Source of the DNA: Datisca glomerata
Taxonomy: Eukaryota; Streptophyta; Magnoliopsida; Cucurbitales; Datiscaceae
DNA length: 64,000 nt
Direction of reading: 5' to 3'
Assembly (NCBI GenBank): GCA_003255025.1
Contig: QANY01008070.1
Coordinates: 295,704-359,703 of the forward strand
Shown: piece after piece, positions 23,401-36,415 of the stretch
Numbering within the stretch: position 1 is the stretch's first letter
How the letters are laid out: each line of letters starts with the position of its first letter
Position numbers and translations under genes: made by a program
Notes under the pieces: generated by a model
What the model was told of the DNA's origin: nothing
Seen by the model: only the letters and a program-made list of their open reading frames with translations
Databases searched by the model: none

Positions 23401-26400
23401 AGAAAAAACAAAACCCTCTTCAACATTTCTGCATATATACTTAAACAAAGCAATTTGATTCATTGTAAGGTCTTGCACTTCATCAATGTAAACAAAATCA
23501 ATTTCATCGCCCTCATAACGTTGATCTCTAAGTCGACGGTGAAGATCAATCACAAAATCACCCAAATCAAACTCGCCATTTTTCATCTTCATTCTTTCAT
23601 AATTTTGAAATATATCATATATGATCTCTCTCTTCTGCGCACTTAAACCTGATATTCTACTCTTTGACAGCAAAACATAGTCCTCCCTACTGAGTTTACC
23701 ATCAGATGAATCTGAAGCTCGTGGGTCGCCCTTTATGTGAGAAATAATCTCAGTAAAAACTCGAGAACAATCGAGTTTTTTTGTTTGTTGAGAATTAAAA
23801 CGGGGCCAGTATGAAGAACTAAAGCAGTCAAAATTAACCTCTTTATTCTTTATAAAAGTTTGCAAGGCAACAGACCTTGAACTACTGATAGAACCACATA
23901 ATAGCTTTCTGGCATCTTGAAATCTTCCAAAATATGAATTACCCAATGTTCCATCCAGCATCATTAAGAACTTCTGGAAAGTTATCACAAGAGGGTATGA
24001 TTTGGTAGGAAGGTTAGTGAAAGAGTCTGGGATATCCATGAATTGAACTGCTACATCATCAATCTCTTCCAGACTAATTGAGCTATTTCCAGCTGAATTG
24101 TTACTTCCGCACACAAAGCTATATATCCATTGAGCCAAAAGAAAACGATTCAGCAGAAGTTATTCAAAAAAACAGAAAAATAATTAAAGTTTCTGACAAC
24201 GCAATGGCATTTTATGAGGTTTTTCTAAACAAATTAATTCATGATACATAACCAAGATAGCAAGCAACGAATAATGGAATATTGGATTAAAACTAAGTTT
24301 TTTCATATATAAGATCCCCTCTACTGATTTTGAATATCATAAGAGTACCTTTAATAACTTGGAAGTAGTTATACAAGTTGTGCGTTAATCAATGAGACGA
24401 TTATTTGGTTCGAGAGAGATTATTAATTAAATCCAGGGTTGTATTCAATAATAGCTAGGTTGACATTGTTCAACAAAAGGATTGCAGGATAACAAATTAG
24501 CAACTCCTTTCATCCTTTCAAAAAGTCAACCTTCCCCAACTTTAAATACTCCGCTGCAGTACATTTTCTTTAATTTATGTCCATACCATATCCTTAGTAT
24601 ATAAGCATTTTGCCCACAAGAGAACATAGAATTTACAGTAAGGCATGACTATTGATAAAAAAAGTTGAACACTTCAAAAAACTGATGATAGGAAACTACT
24701 CAAAGATATAACACACTAGTTTTATGTGAAGAATAATATATGATTGAAATACAGTCACCACTTTAATAGATAACTCACGTACCTTTTCAAGTTAAGAACA
24801 TGCTGACGAACAGCATGGCACAGTTTAGGACTGACTGTCACAAAAAGCTGGCGCAAGACAGAGCCCTCTGTCTCAACCAAACTCTCCTGAAACTCATTGT
24901 TCACATGGACATCCATTATAGTATGATTCTCGACTCCATAAGCTTCTGCGGCCAAGTGATGAAGTTTTTCCTTCTGAAACAGTTTCATGGTTAGGACAGT
25001 AGTTTTTCCTGTACCTGACCGTCCTAGTATGAATGTGCTTCTAGGATAAAGGATTATCTTAAGTTCTTCATCAGTAACTTCAAATGGAAGATCTAACTCA
25101 ACACCATCACGATCGGATAGCAAGTGGTTGACTACAGATGATGATAAGTTGTAGAACTTCATCAGCAACAGACTATCACTAACCTTTGAATTCTCGACAA
25201 AGCTTCTGCTATTACAACCAGGACTACTAAAATTATTCCCATTTAGATCATCCTCGTAATTCTTAAACCTCACAATGTCTGACGAGGTTACAAAGGTTTT
25301 TGGAACTTCCAACTTCCTAGGCAAAACAAACAAGGGAAATTAGTAACTCACATATAAATGCAAGATACAAAGAAGATATTGCATATAGAGATATATTTCT
25401 CTTTTAAAGAGTAGTCTACAATACCATAAAACAAATTTAGCAATATTCTTACAGACAGAAAATCTGACATACCCCTCAATACACTTCTCTTTGCAGCGAT
25501 TCATAAAATCATCTGTATAAGTACTCAATATACCATCAAGGTGGCTGACCAATTTGGGAATGTTTTCCAAAGGCAAAATATCCCAGATCTTTAGAACTTG
25601 AGTGTAAAAGGTTTCTTTGACAATATCAGTTGCACAAACTACATAGAGACCTTCAACCTTAAATTGTTTCAAAATACCTGAAGAACTACCACAAACTGAG
25701 TCTAAGTTTCTATATTTAGGTCTCCATCCGCTGGCAAGTTTCAATAGGAGGTTCAGGACAAACTTCTTTGTCCGAACAGATGACAATCTTTTGAATGATT
25801 TGAGAAATCGATCACTGAAAAGAACCTATAGAGATTGTGAAGAAGGAAAAGAAAAACATGTAATTAGGAGAAATTTGAAACAAAACACATTTAAAGTAAA
25901 CAGAAAAAAAGGATGAATGAAGAGAAAGCAACATAACCATTTTGGAAAATTTACCTTCCACCTGGAATTTCTGAAAAGAAGGCTATCTTGATTAAGCAAA
26001 TCATCAAATTGATCAAGTTCTTTCTTGACCTCCAATATGACTTTGACCAAATCCTTATCTTCATCAGCATTGAAGAAACAACGACGATTCTTAGCATCAA
26101 TGACCAAAGCTTCCCAAACAGATTCACCATGTGCTAGCGTTTTCTCGCTCCCCAAAATCCACATACAATGCCTGGAACATGAAGGGCACCGGCTATTAAT
26201 CCTATATTGTTAAGAATTCGTGCAAACCTGTCCTTATCTAGAGAGTGTAAATTTAAAAAAAAATACCTTGCTCGTGTAAGAGCAACATTTGCTCTTTGTG
26301 GATTGGATATAAACCCAATGGATGAACTGCTATTTGATCTAACAGTTGATATAATAATTATATCTTCTTCTCCACCTTGGAAACCATCAACTGATTTCAC

Positions 26401-29400
26401 TTTGACAGAAAAGCCAGAAAGGTCATCATACTTCCGTCCAAGTTTCTCTTGAATTGCAACAACCTGAGATCTGTACGGTGAAATAACACCGATGCTAAGC
26501 CTCTCTTCTGAGCCAGCCCAAGCTGCATAATGTTGCAAAATTATAACCAGCTAAAAGAAAAGTCTACAATTACCAAACGTGCAACCACGAAAGAAAAGAT
26601 AATAGTTGGTACTGGTCAAAGGCTTACCAGATTGCTACACGAGACCATTACAGACAATATGTCAAAGACTTCTAGTACAACGATATGTTGATCTAAAAAG
26701 TAAAAACTACAAAGCGAAGTTAAATTGTTGAATTTAAACCATAAAAGCCTGTGACTGATTGAGATTACCAAAGACATTAGATTTACAACTTAATGTCTTC
26801 TTTTGCCGTCTCATCGGATTTATTTACTGCGAAAAGGTATGCCTATGCAAGTCACTGATTATTTTCCAAAATTTCATATAGTGCAAACTACAACAACAAA
26901 TCATACCCTTGTACAATAAGTAAAATGAGTAGAGCTTGAAATTGGCCAGTTTGTACATATACATGAGACAAAACCAAGTGATTAAAAAAGTTGAAGAACA
27001 CGTCAAAAGACTCCAAATACATACCTTTGCGCAACTTTTGCAATAATTTCAGCATCACAGCAACCTCTACCATGTTTCTCCGACTATGACCGATATTATC
27101 CATCTCTTCCCTTCCACCAATTACATTAATGAAAGAATAGGGACCAAACATTGGTCCTGGAAGATAATGCTTTTCATAATTCTTTCTTCTTACATTGGGA
27201 CCATCCAAGATTAAGTTGGAATAAAATTTAAAATTTGGAAATAAACTTATAGATGGATGCATTCTGTACTGCATATTGAGAAGATGCTTTGAGTGACCCA
27301 ATGAGCTCAATCTCTCAAATAAACTTCTTCCAAAGCCAGCTTCATCAGAAACCTAAAAAATAAAAGCAAAATATTGAGGGTGTTAGAAAACTTTAAGAAA
27401 ATTTGGTGGGGCGGGTAGATACTGAAGTAAAGAAGAGTATGGCAGCCAAAGAGCATTGATACCCTGCTTTCGACCATAGCCGGTAATTGCCACTCGTCGC
27501 CGATGAGAATAGCATGCTTTACATCAGGAAGTTGTAGTGGAATACAAGACTCACACTCTTTCAACTGTGCTGCTTCATCAATCACTAAAATGTCCATAGG
27601 CTCCAAAGACATTGCATATAATTTATATGAACTTGAAGCAGTGCACAAGACCAAGGAAGCTTGCTGGAAGCAAAACTCTGCAACTGCTTCTCTGCTTGTA
27701 ACGCTAGGAAGTTTAAGTTGATTAAGAGAACGTTGAATATCTTTTAAAGCAGAAAGACATTCAGTTCTCTTCATCTTAAACCAGTCCGGCAAGTAGCTAC
27801 TTAACAGACCAAGATCTTCAACTCGTACAATATGGGAAAAACATTGATCCAATGCTTCAAAAACCGTAGTATCTTGAAACAACAAAGATTCAAAAGAATT
27901 GAGTAAGCTAACAAGGGATGCCATGTTCTGGACATTATTTTCCAAAATGTATTCTTCTGGTATATGTGTCAAGAATATCATAATACAGCTTCGGACTGAT
28001 GACGCATTAGAAGCAAATCTCTCTCTTGTGAATTGAAGAAAAGATTTTCCCCTCCAATTATTAAAATTGTAAGTTTGATCATGGTAGCTATTCTCTCCAA
28101 GTTTTTTGTTTTTGACATGTTGACTTTTGACAATCATTTCATTTTCCACAAAAATAGCATAATGTGAAACACAATCCTCAAGAAAATCTATCATAGATGC
28201 AAAGCAACACCTCCATCCAGAGTGAGCACCAAAACACTCTGTAAGCCTTTCAATTCGATCATCCAAATATATATCTTTGATATCAGAGCCAACTTTGAGT
28301 CTCTCCTTATTCCCAAATAGTAGAATACTCCCCACTGAACAGAAAGAAGTATCTGAACCTTTATCTTTTTTGTGCATTTCATTAACCAGCCTAACAACAC
28401 GTAAGGCTACCTCGACAATTGCAACATTTGTTGGAGCACAGGCAAGGGTCCTGAACTTTCTTTTCAAAAGGTTAAGCAGTAGAAAGCTCACAGTTTTAGT
28501 TTTCCCCGTCCCAGGTGGACCCCATATAAGTTCCACTGCAGATTTGTGATTACAATGTACTTTATAAAGGCAGGACAAAACTGCCTGTCTTTGAGACTCA
28601 TTCATTTCAGAGTATAAACTTGAATTAAACCTATCATCGTTGATGATGCCAATTTGACCACAACAGCAATCAAAATCATCTTTGACCTGTTTCATTAAAT
28701 TACATACGAAAAGCCATATGTTAAAGTAGATACGAAATTAATTCTAGCAGCGTATTATAAAGTATATTTTTATTGGTGCTAATTATATAAAGTTTATGAA
28801 AAGACAAAAAGATGACAACTTAAATTGTGGCTTATAAGCAGTAGGGTCGTCCTATACACGGAACTAGACAAGCGACAACTAACAAGAAGTTGCAACAAGT
28901 TCTAGATGCTGTAATGATTATGAATCGATGCAAAAAAAACGGTGACTTCCCTCAGAACATGCCTCATCAAATAGTTAGGTAATAGAACAAAATAAAATGT
29001 TCATGTACCATGGTAAGCTCAAAAAAATTAGTTCTTTATAAGAGCCTCACCACGGAGTTGGGGCATAAAACTTCCTCAACCATCTTCAGATTTCTGAACA
29101 TGTGCAATGCATTAAATATTCTTCTGTTAGGTGTTATGTTAACCAAAAAGACCAAAAACATCGATTTTTGCGGCCTACAATAACATCCAAGGTCCTTCAA
29201 TGCCTTTACTTTAAAGTATGTCGAAGATCTGTCATTATCACCTTCATCCTCTGTGATTCTAGTGACTGATACAAAAGTCCATGACCTGCCCTCTCTCTGT
29301 AGATCAGAAACAGTTTCAGGTTTGACATCTGCCAAGATAAACACATCTCCTGGTAAAGTTTTGTAAGGTTCTTTGCCACGATCAGTGAATCTGTTTTTCC

Positions 29401-30972
29401 ATTCATCAACCCTAACATCATATAATCCTGTGCCATAAGGCTTAGACTCTTCAAGAGAAATTATCTCAGAATAAGGTGCATTGGGTATGACCTCCATACT
29501 AGAGCATAGTTGAGCTCTAGTCTCTTCCAACAAGGGGTTAACATATGATTCAAGATACCGCTGGACAGACTCGAATGAATTTGGAATATTATTTACCTAA
29601 GAAGAAAGAAACGCAAGGTTCAATTCAATATGATTTATAATCAAATAAAAACTACTATGCAATAGAAAACTGAGTTTATCATGCAATTTTCTAAGAAATG
29701 TACAAGGAATGAAGATCTAGAGCAGATAACAAAACCTCATGCTGCTTGGACAAAATCTATACTCAAAAGCTTTTCTTTTTATATGGACCAAAATGTAAGT
29801 ACTAGTGAGTTGAGGTTTGGTGGACGAGCGTCACAATAATTCTTTACAGGAAGCATTCCAATCAGAAATAATCAAAAACAAGAAAAATTTAGGATCGGAG
29901 GCCGAAAGAGAAATAAAAAGAAAAGATGACACTCTGACCACACTCTATCTAAATCCTCTAAGACAGCATAAAAAATCCACCTGCTAAAAGCTATCTTTAA
30001 GAACACACCACATTACTAAAAGCAATCTTTAGCATATTAGACATGTACAAAAATCAATAAACATCATGAGAACTCATTTCTAACACCATCTCATTATAAC
30101 ATTATAATTAACTTAATACATGTAAAATAAATAAGTAAATTAATATTAACATGACAGATAAGCTTTTGGTATTAGCGGTTTATTTAACGTGATATAGAGC
30201 TTTTAGTTATTCGATTAAACTACTTGTTATTTTCTCGGCCAGTATATATGTTCAAGGTAGTTCGACAATGTTGAGGAACCTCTACCATTCGCTGGACGTT
30301 CAAACCTTTTCATTTCAAACTCATGCACCATAGACAGCCAAGTTAAACTTTAGTCACCTTAGTTATTTCCATCGAAAGGATATTTACTGGAATAACATGT
30401 CATTATGTGCATACATAATTTAATCCTTAGTCCATAACTGAAGTTCATATAAAGCCAACATATACCTTCATCTTGAGATAAATAAACAATTAATTCTCAA
30501 AACCTACGAATATTCACAATGATATTACTTTAAGATGCAATTAAAACACAACTCAAAACAAAAAGCTCATAATTTGAAGCAATGTTAAACGCCCAACAAT
30601 GGGATTTGGGCTCATGATGGTCCAGCCCACTCAGACAGTAGGTGACGAATTACTGAATAAACCCTAAAACGAACCACAATCAAGGGAGTAATGCATTTTA
30701 AATAAACAAAACATATAATAGTTTGGAGAAAATGGAAATGATCATAAATAAATACGTAAATGGGTTTGGGAAAGAAGTTCTGCACCGCAGAGATTATAAA
30801 AATGGTTCATACAAATACAAGAAAGTGAAAATTATCGATAAAATAATACCTTGTCTTTGTAAAACTCTTCATTGAGAATATCTTCAAGCGACCAAGAAAA
30901 TACAATATCAGTGAAGCCAAAATCAATCGGTTTTGATATCGTCTTCTCCTTCGTCTCTTTCCTTCCCATCAT
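17443..30972 (-). CDS. Giant double-helicase protein (SEN1/MAGATAMA3-like plus UvrD-like, 'TPR and ankyrin repeat-containing protein 1-like')
   Basis: Coding exons on the minus strand, high to low: 30850-30972, 29051-29596, 27463-28686, 27025-27352, 26267-26522, 25955-26171, 25473-25825, 24783-25316, 22927-24118, 22290-22643, 21693-21930, 18630-21262, 18379-18530, 17443-17761. All junctions are GT-AG and phases agree, giving 8,469 nt and about 2,822 residues with no internal stop. Order: N-terminal domain (about 50-220), SF1 helicase with [10 protein letters not shown] (about 279) and DEAAQ (about 593), then a second helicase with GRSGTGKTT (about 1114), DEVQD (about 1406) and [11 protein letters not shown], a long helical TPR-like part, and a KKRKGKKK tail. 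Plant databases name such proteins after animal TRANK1. RNA or DNA unwinding in the nucleus is inferred only. ATG at 30972 or 30969 starts it. Confidence 0.87.
17762..18020 (-). repeat. Intron 13 remainder with short AACTCAGATAATAAA repeats
   Basis: Between the TRIM and the last exon, the word CAAAACTCAGATAATAAAA (with variants) occurs about four times between 17825 and 17985, mixed with GAGAGA runs. It is a purine-rich simple repeat inside the intron, with no coding content. Confidence 0.6.
18021..18376 (-). mobile_element. TRIM retroelement inserted at the exon 13 splice donor of the helicase gene
   Basis: This is a second copy of the TRIM at 13340-13697, on the other strand. Terminal repeats of 118 bp lie at 18021-18138 and 18259-18376. 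The primer-binding site is degenerate (GCTCTGATATCA at 18247-18258 on +, one mismatch) and the purine tract is GGAGGGTG. The perfect 5-bp target duplication is ACCTC on + (18016-18020 and 18377-18381). On the gene strand this is GAGGT, the last three exon bases plus the donor GT of exon 13, so the splice donor is present on both sides of the element. Confidence 0.92.
18630..21262 (-). CDS. Exon 12: long helical C-terminal part
   Basis: An open exon of 877 codons. The beginning (with exon 11, [15 protein letters not shown] and [20 protein letters not shown]) shows TPR-like helix pairs: [59 protein letters not shown]. The rest is helical without motifs I recognise. The pattern matches the TPR-like region that gives the family its TRANK1-like name and probably makes a protein-binding solenoid. 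The large size and open frame argue that the gene is functional. Confidence 0.7.
22290..25316 (-). CDS. Exons 8-10: second helicase core (UvrD/PcrA-like SF1A)
   Basis: A separate Walker [16 protein letters not shown] lies in exon 8. Exon 9 has [12 protein letters not shown] (motif II), GDTAQTI (motif III), [14 protein letters not shown] (motif IV) and ECKGLEFQ (motif V). Exon 10 has [13 protein letters not shown] (motif VI). The order is that of UvrD-like helicases, fused after the SEN1-like core. The intron between exons 8 and 9 and the long intron after 22927 hold no gene. Key catalytic residues appear intact, so two active motors in one chain are plausible. Confidence 0.83.
25955..28686 (-). 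CDS. Exons 3-6: first helicase core (Upf1/SEN1-type SF1B)
   Basis: Q-motif-like [12 protein letters not shown] is followed by Walker [11 protein letters not shown], motif Ib-like [16 protein letters not shown], Walker B VIDEAAQ, motif [10 protein letters not shown], motif IV-like [53 protein letters not shown] (motif V) and NVALTRAR (motif VI, split across the exon 5/6 junction). All SF1B motifs are present, so this half should hydrolyse ATP. The exon 3 insert between motifs Ib and II (about 220 residues) is long, as is common in SEN1-like proteins. Confidence 0.85.
29051..29596 (-). CDS. Exon 2: N-terminal domain of the SEN1/MAGATAMA3-like plant helicases
   Basis: A 182-codon exon in phase 0 at both ends. 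It carries the family pattern [45 protein letters not shown] and [12 protein letters not shown], then [18 protein letters not shown] associate this with the domain of unknown function found ahead of helicase cores in this plant family (DUF6469, from memory). It probably forms a beta-rich accessory module; no catalytic residues are known. A decayed relative of this exon lies at 58933-59432 on the other strand. Confidence 0.75.
29597..30849 (-). other. Intron 1 of the helicase gene
   Basis: A 1.25-kb intron between the short first exon and the N-terminal domain exon. Its donor is AAG/GTATTA and its acceptor TTAG. It is AT-rich and I see no gene or clear transposon inside. The GGGCTCATGATGG...CCAGCCCACTCAG segment near 30610-30640 looks like an old repeat piece. 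Confidence 0.55.
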
Positions 30973-33900
30973 TTCAACACTTGGCAATTATTTTGCTGCA
31001 ACAAATATGGTAAAAATTTAATAGTCAGAAAACCAGTTTCAATATTAAACTAACTCAATGTTATATAATAAGCGTGAACCGAATGAAAGCATAAGGAAAA
31101 AAAACTAAGACCAAAAGGAAAGCAAGGAAAAGGGGATATCTTAGCTACCAAGAAAGCAAACATGATGATACATAGGGAATCCCACAGTACAAACTTCAAA
31201 GCAGTAAGACTTTGCTAAAAAGAAAGAAAGAAAGAAAGAGACTAACATTTTCCTTCCTTTCTTCTGTCCTTCTCCACTGAATATTTTGAAATCATCTGAA
31301 GCTGAGAAAACCTTAGGAAGAAGGCTCAACAAAAAAAGTAAAAAAAAAAGTGTAAGGAATCGCAGAAAGAAGAAGAACCAGTGCCGATACTCAAATTCTC
31401 ATCTTCAAGTAATCTTTTTGACTTGAAAAGTTTAACATTAAAAAGGTTTAGAATGATGGGTAATGTTTGAATTTTTTAAAGAACCGATTTGTATTCTTCT
31501 CTCAATATTGCTGCAATAATAATAGCAAAAACGGATGAAAATAAATATACAACAATTGTCTCTCAAAACTAGATGGACGTCAAATCAGGGAAACTTGCTC
31601 TTGAAGTTTTTAATCTCTGGAAATACCATTTTCCTTTCTCTCGAATTCCTTACAACTTTCTACTTTTCTACACTGTCCTACTCTACTGTGTTTGTGCAGA
31701 AAAAGACAAGCTTTTTTATTCTCTATTACATGCTTACATGACTGAGGATGATCTCTCCTCTTGTCTACACATTCTTAGCTATACCTTAAAAGCTCATTTT
31801 TCTTGTAAATGATCCATCAATGAGTAAACAACTATTGGTACAAATATTCCACTATGGATATTGTATTTTCTAAACTTTTTTTATGATGGAAAAAAATTAG
31901 TTGTACAATTATGATACATTAAAATTTATTCTAGTAATCCAATCTCCCAATAATATATCAGGACCTAATAATCATATATAGTTATTAAATTCAAAATTGT
32001 ATAATAAAAAAAGCGGTTAAAGGGAAAAGAAATGTTATATAAAAATGAGGTCCAAATTTTTTATTATATAAAAAGTGGACTTAATACTTTTGAGACACTT
32101 ATTATTTAGTAGTTAGTACTATGACGTCTCTTATCCATTACTTTTGTTCGATCAATTTATATATATACTTTACTTAAAGGCCTCTTGTGTCCGTACCGAT
32201 TTCACATGTCTTTTCTTTTTCTTTTTAGTTTTCCATCATTTAGTCTATGTGCTGTTTGGTTGGTCATTTAAAAATGTGTTTTAGAAAAATAATAACAAGA
32301 AAAACAATATTGTTTCCAAAAAAATGTTTGGATATAAAAAAAACCGTGTATGGTAAGAGTACGTGAATGTCTAAACTTGTTTTCTAAAAACTTATTTGTA
32401 AAAGATTTTTTTATGTGGGAAACATTTACAAACAAATAATAAAGATAATAATTTAGAGAGAATGAGAAAATAAATCCACCATGTATTTTATTATTATTTT
32501 TATTTTAATTTTTAGATTTACAATTATTATAAAAGATAATGCATTTATTTTCAACATTTTACATGTATTTTAAATTGCTTAAGGCATGAGAAGCACTGTA
32601 TTATTCAACTAATACTTTAAAATTTTATCTTCACATTTTCTTTTCATTTCATATTCCTTTTCTATTACTACAAATCAATATTATAGAAAAAAACAATCAT
32701 TACTAGGATAACTGATAAATGAGGAAAACTTACAGTAGAGTAACAAAACATGTAAAAGTGTTTTTTGTCAAGGTAACGTGTAAAAGCGCTTTTGTAAAAG
32801 TGCTTTTGTGAGATAAATTTAAAAAAGAATTGTAATTTTTTTAAAATTAATTATCATGTAAAAATTTAATATCATCATGAAAATGTCTGTGGAAAGTGGT
32901 GACTGGTAAATTTAACATTATATGCATGTAGGGTCATGCTTTGAATCAGTATTAGGATGATTCACTCTTGCGTCACTCCGTATGGATGCTACATTAGATG
33001 ACCAAAGGTGGATCACCCAGAGACTGCTACCAATTCAGCACACTAGAATTTCATGTTATTGCGCAGTGATAATGACAAACTGACAACGAAAAACCTATAG
33101 TTTTTGAACCAAAGATTAAAAGAAATTAAATAAAAAAGAAAAGAACGGAATTGGGAGTCTTTTTCCTTGACTTAGATGCATACCTCCGTACGGATAGAAA
33201 ATCTGGGTAATCTTTGTTTGCTTCTTCGGGTGTAAATAGAAGCTTTTTCTTTCATATATCAAAGTGTTTGAAGAATACTGTTTGGTTTTCGAGTAAAGAA
33301 AATGTTTATTTATGAAGAATAAAACACAGGGAAGTGGGGGAAGTGGAAGAGGTTGATTTTGAGCTTTGGTTGATGATTAATTGGTTGCTATAAACGATGC
33401 TGCATCCCGCCACTGCTACAAACGGTTTGTTTGCTTTACATTAGTTTGCGGCCATCAAGAACGTGCTGACTAATCTTAATCTATCTATTATTTTTTCTTT
33501 ATTATATCATAGTAATATATGATACAACGTGTTAATGATAACATTTCTTTATAATCTGTAACTTATATAATATCATACAATAATAAAAATAAAAACCATG
33601 CTGTATATCATATCAGACAGTATTTAAAGGTATCTAAGGGTGGAAATCTTTGAAAATTTCTTTTTTTTTTTTGGATTATCTAGCATGTCCCCAGATAATG
33701 TTGCCACTAAAAACTAAAAGGATATTACATTTTAAGTAACCAAACTAGGATTTTTCGATGACAAATTTTCCATTCCCTTACAAATTTATAAATAATAGCA
33801 TAATATGTGTACAAATATAGGTTACTAGAAAACCCTTCTGGATGTCCACATTTTTTTAAGAGGGAGGATAGATTCAGCGATTATTATGAATGTTTTGGTG

Positions 33901-34880
33901 ATGTTGTGATATTTAATTATACATATCACACTTATTAAGTATAATAAATATAATATGTGCGTCACTTATAATTATCGTTAAGATAAAATCTAAAAAAAAC
34001 AATTTTTTATTGTGCATTTTTACTAGATGAAACAATGAGTTCATTTTGTTGTTTTAAAATCAATAGATGGTCCACGATAAAAAATGATATTCACTAAAGC
34101 AAAATATATACAAAATGCAAATACAGCAGTAGCAATATTGATGCAACCCACTATAAACCTATTGAAACAAAGCTACTAGGCAAGCAACATAGAACACCTG
34201 GAAAAAAAAGAGATGCTCAATTATTTATCAAACTTTTAAATACACTATTATAATTATAAACATACAAAATAACATCAACTACGTGACGACGATGCACATA
34301 AAACACTAATTGAATTAACAAAAACACTAACCATCTATAACATATAGCGTTGTCTATAAATACCTCCACTGACCACTTTACCCCCATATCTCTGCACCAC
34401 TGATCCAACAATAAACCTTGAAGCAATCATCACTGGTAGCATATCAGTATATTCGCAACACATAATTTCTTTTTTGGAAACGTCCACTTTCATTCTCTGA
34501 CACCTCCAATTTCTGCTTAAGAACTTCAAGTTCTTCCGCAACCACTTTTCAAATATTTCCTTAGAACTCATTTTAACCATCGATCACCTCCATATTTTTC
34601 TTAAACACTCTAATCGCGGATGTTTCATATCCAATATCATTTCACACCATGCGGAGAAGTCACAACCTGGATTTTTTTTATGTTGTCGTTTAAATGATTA
34701 GAGATTCAGATAAGTTCTAGTCCATAAATTAGGAAGTATAGTCAGTCTAGTACCTTTAAAAATTCCTTTTTTTTAAATCATCTATTAGCAATAATCAAAA
34801 TCTTAGGATTCAATAATTAGAACAATAATTAAAAAATTTATAAATTAACAATTTAAGACTTAAAGGCACAATCACAGGTT
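30973..34880. other. Helicase 5' flank and AT-rich intergenic DNA
   Basis: The first few hundred bases should hold the 5' UTR and promoter of the minus-strand helicase gene; no TATA box is convincing. From about 31.4 to 34.9 kb the sequence is very AT-rich, with short unrelated frames (e.g. 34335-34580 on -) that carry no recognisable residues. I see no gene and no complete transposon. Confidence 0.45.
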
Positions 34881-35320
34881 CTCAAGTTAGTCAGTCAGTT
34901 TTTGATAATAAATCTGATCAATCTGACGAAGTTGAAGCACCCAATGGATCAGATTTTTAAGGAAGCATTCATTTTGTTAATCCTCAACTCTTAATTCTGA
35001 ATATAGGAACCCTGAGTCAAGATTATAAACTAGATTTAGAAGGTCTAACCCAACACAATAATGACTCAGCCAATCTAGATAGACGTAATATGTTCAGAGA
35101 TTCATATGATATGGATAAAAAAATTATATTTGTTGAATGGAAGACATTCATGCAAGAATTCAAAATTGATATGTTTTTCCTAGATTATATTGAAGATATT
35201 TATGAGAAAAATATCAAAGTAATTTCAAAGTATAAATGGGTCAATGAAGACTCCAGTGTAGTGTCTGCCAGTCATCCTCCTCCTGAAAAAATTATGATTA
35301 ATCATAAAAAAAATTAATCA
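34880..35320 (+). pseudogene. Possible pararetrovirus or retroelement polyprotein fragment
   Basis: A 75-codon frame (35090-35317) with interrupted coding upstream reads as a charged, aromatic-rich stretch (FVEWKTFMQEFKIDMFF, VSASHPPPE). The style resembles the region between movement and capsid domains of plant endogenous pararetrovirus polyproteins, but this is recall without alignment. An in-frame stop near 34960 and the lack of neighbouring domains make it a relic at best. Confidence 0.3.
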
Positions 35321-35524
35321 CTATTTCTCCTTTCAAAATTGCAAAGGAAGAAGAACCTCAATAATGTTACTCAATGAGAGTCGAACACTAGGTTTCTCCA
35401 AGAATTCCACTAGCACATTTCTTTTATACGGGAATTATAGAGACGATCCCAAATTCGCTAGCGCATATGCGTGTCTGTTCTCAGTTCTTGGAATCTATTG
35501 AATCTCGTAGTTCTTAAACGAGGT

Positions 35525-35956
35525 TCACAGTTCCTTTGCCTGTTGTAAATAACTTATCATTCTCTCATATTTAGCTATGTACTCTCCCGTGACTTGTTTG
35601 ACAATCAACATGGAATCACAAAATATTTTCACATCAGTTACCTCATATTCTCGTAGTAAAGATACTCCCGCTATTAGCGCTACATACCCGGCTTCATTAT
35701 TCGGTGCATTAAATCCAAAGGAGATAGAATGTTCTATTGTTTCTCCAAATGGGGTTTCTACGACTACTCCAGCTCCTGCTCCCTTGTTGTTGGAAGCATC
35801 ATCAACATATAGTTTCCAAGATCTGTTGTCAATTTTTTTAGGTGGTTCTGGACTAACTTTTTCTCCGGTGAAGTCTGCAACGAAATCTGCTAGCACTTGC
35901 CCTGTGATTGAAGTTCTGGGCTCATATTGGCCTAGTTCAATTGCCCATTTTGCCAT
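35525..35956 (-). pseudogene. Tat-type additional RNase H domain
   Basis: A 143-codon open frame with QVLADFVADF, then WKLYVDDASNNKGAGAGVV, NNEAGYVALIAGVSLLREY and VKIFCDSMLIVKQVTGEY. These are the features of the extra RNase H that follows the gypsy RNase H in Tat elements (linker, D, E and D acidic positions). It is out of frame with the preceding domain: a small deletion around 35960 breaks the polyprotein. Confidence 0.75.
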
Positions 35957-35964
35957 TCTCCCAC

Positions 35965-36415
35965 TTACCTTGGAGAGTGTAGTAGACTTTTAACAGGCGA
36001 GTCTGTCAATAACTTAATATTGTATCCCAGAAAATAAGGTCTCAGCTTCGTAGCGGCAGTCACGATTATTAGTACTAATTTTTCCATCTTTTTGCATCTT
36101 GTTTCTACCGCTACCAAGCTTTTACTAATGAAGTATATGGGATTATGTTTCTTTTCTTCCTCTCTAATGAGTACGGCACTTACAACTATCTCTGAAACTG
36201 CAACATATAAGAGGAGTTGCTCACCATGCATTCGTTTTGTGAGTAGTGGGGGGTTATTAAGTATTCTTTAATTCTGTTGAAAGCGTCTTCACACTCTTCA
36301 TCCCATCTATCTATAGTGCTTTTCCTCAGCTTATCAAAGAACATCTTGCATTTATCTGTTGATTTGAAAATAATCTATGGAGTACCGCAAGTCTTCGAGT
36401 CAGTCCTTGAATTTA
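35965..36415 (-). pseudogene. Gypsy RT/RNase H connection and RNase H fragment
   Basis: Open from 36231 with EQLLLYVAVSEIVVSAVLI, KHNPIYFISKSL, ETRCKKMEKLVLIIV and RPYFLGYNIKLLTDSPVKSL, the standard gypsy RNase H signature. Upstream (36240-36415, minus strand) broken frames still show LTRRLAVLHRLF and WDEECEDAFNRIKEYL, the normal continuation of the RT. This ancestral continuation exists only at this edge of the 671-bp array. Confidence 0.75.

Noticed and set aside
17443..30972. Double helicase as a defence island or a horizontally acquired bacterial system
   Set aside because: Fourteen exons with plant-type introns, and domain text that matches a known plant family throughout; no bacterial neighbours.
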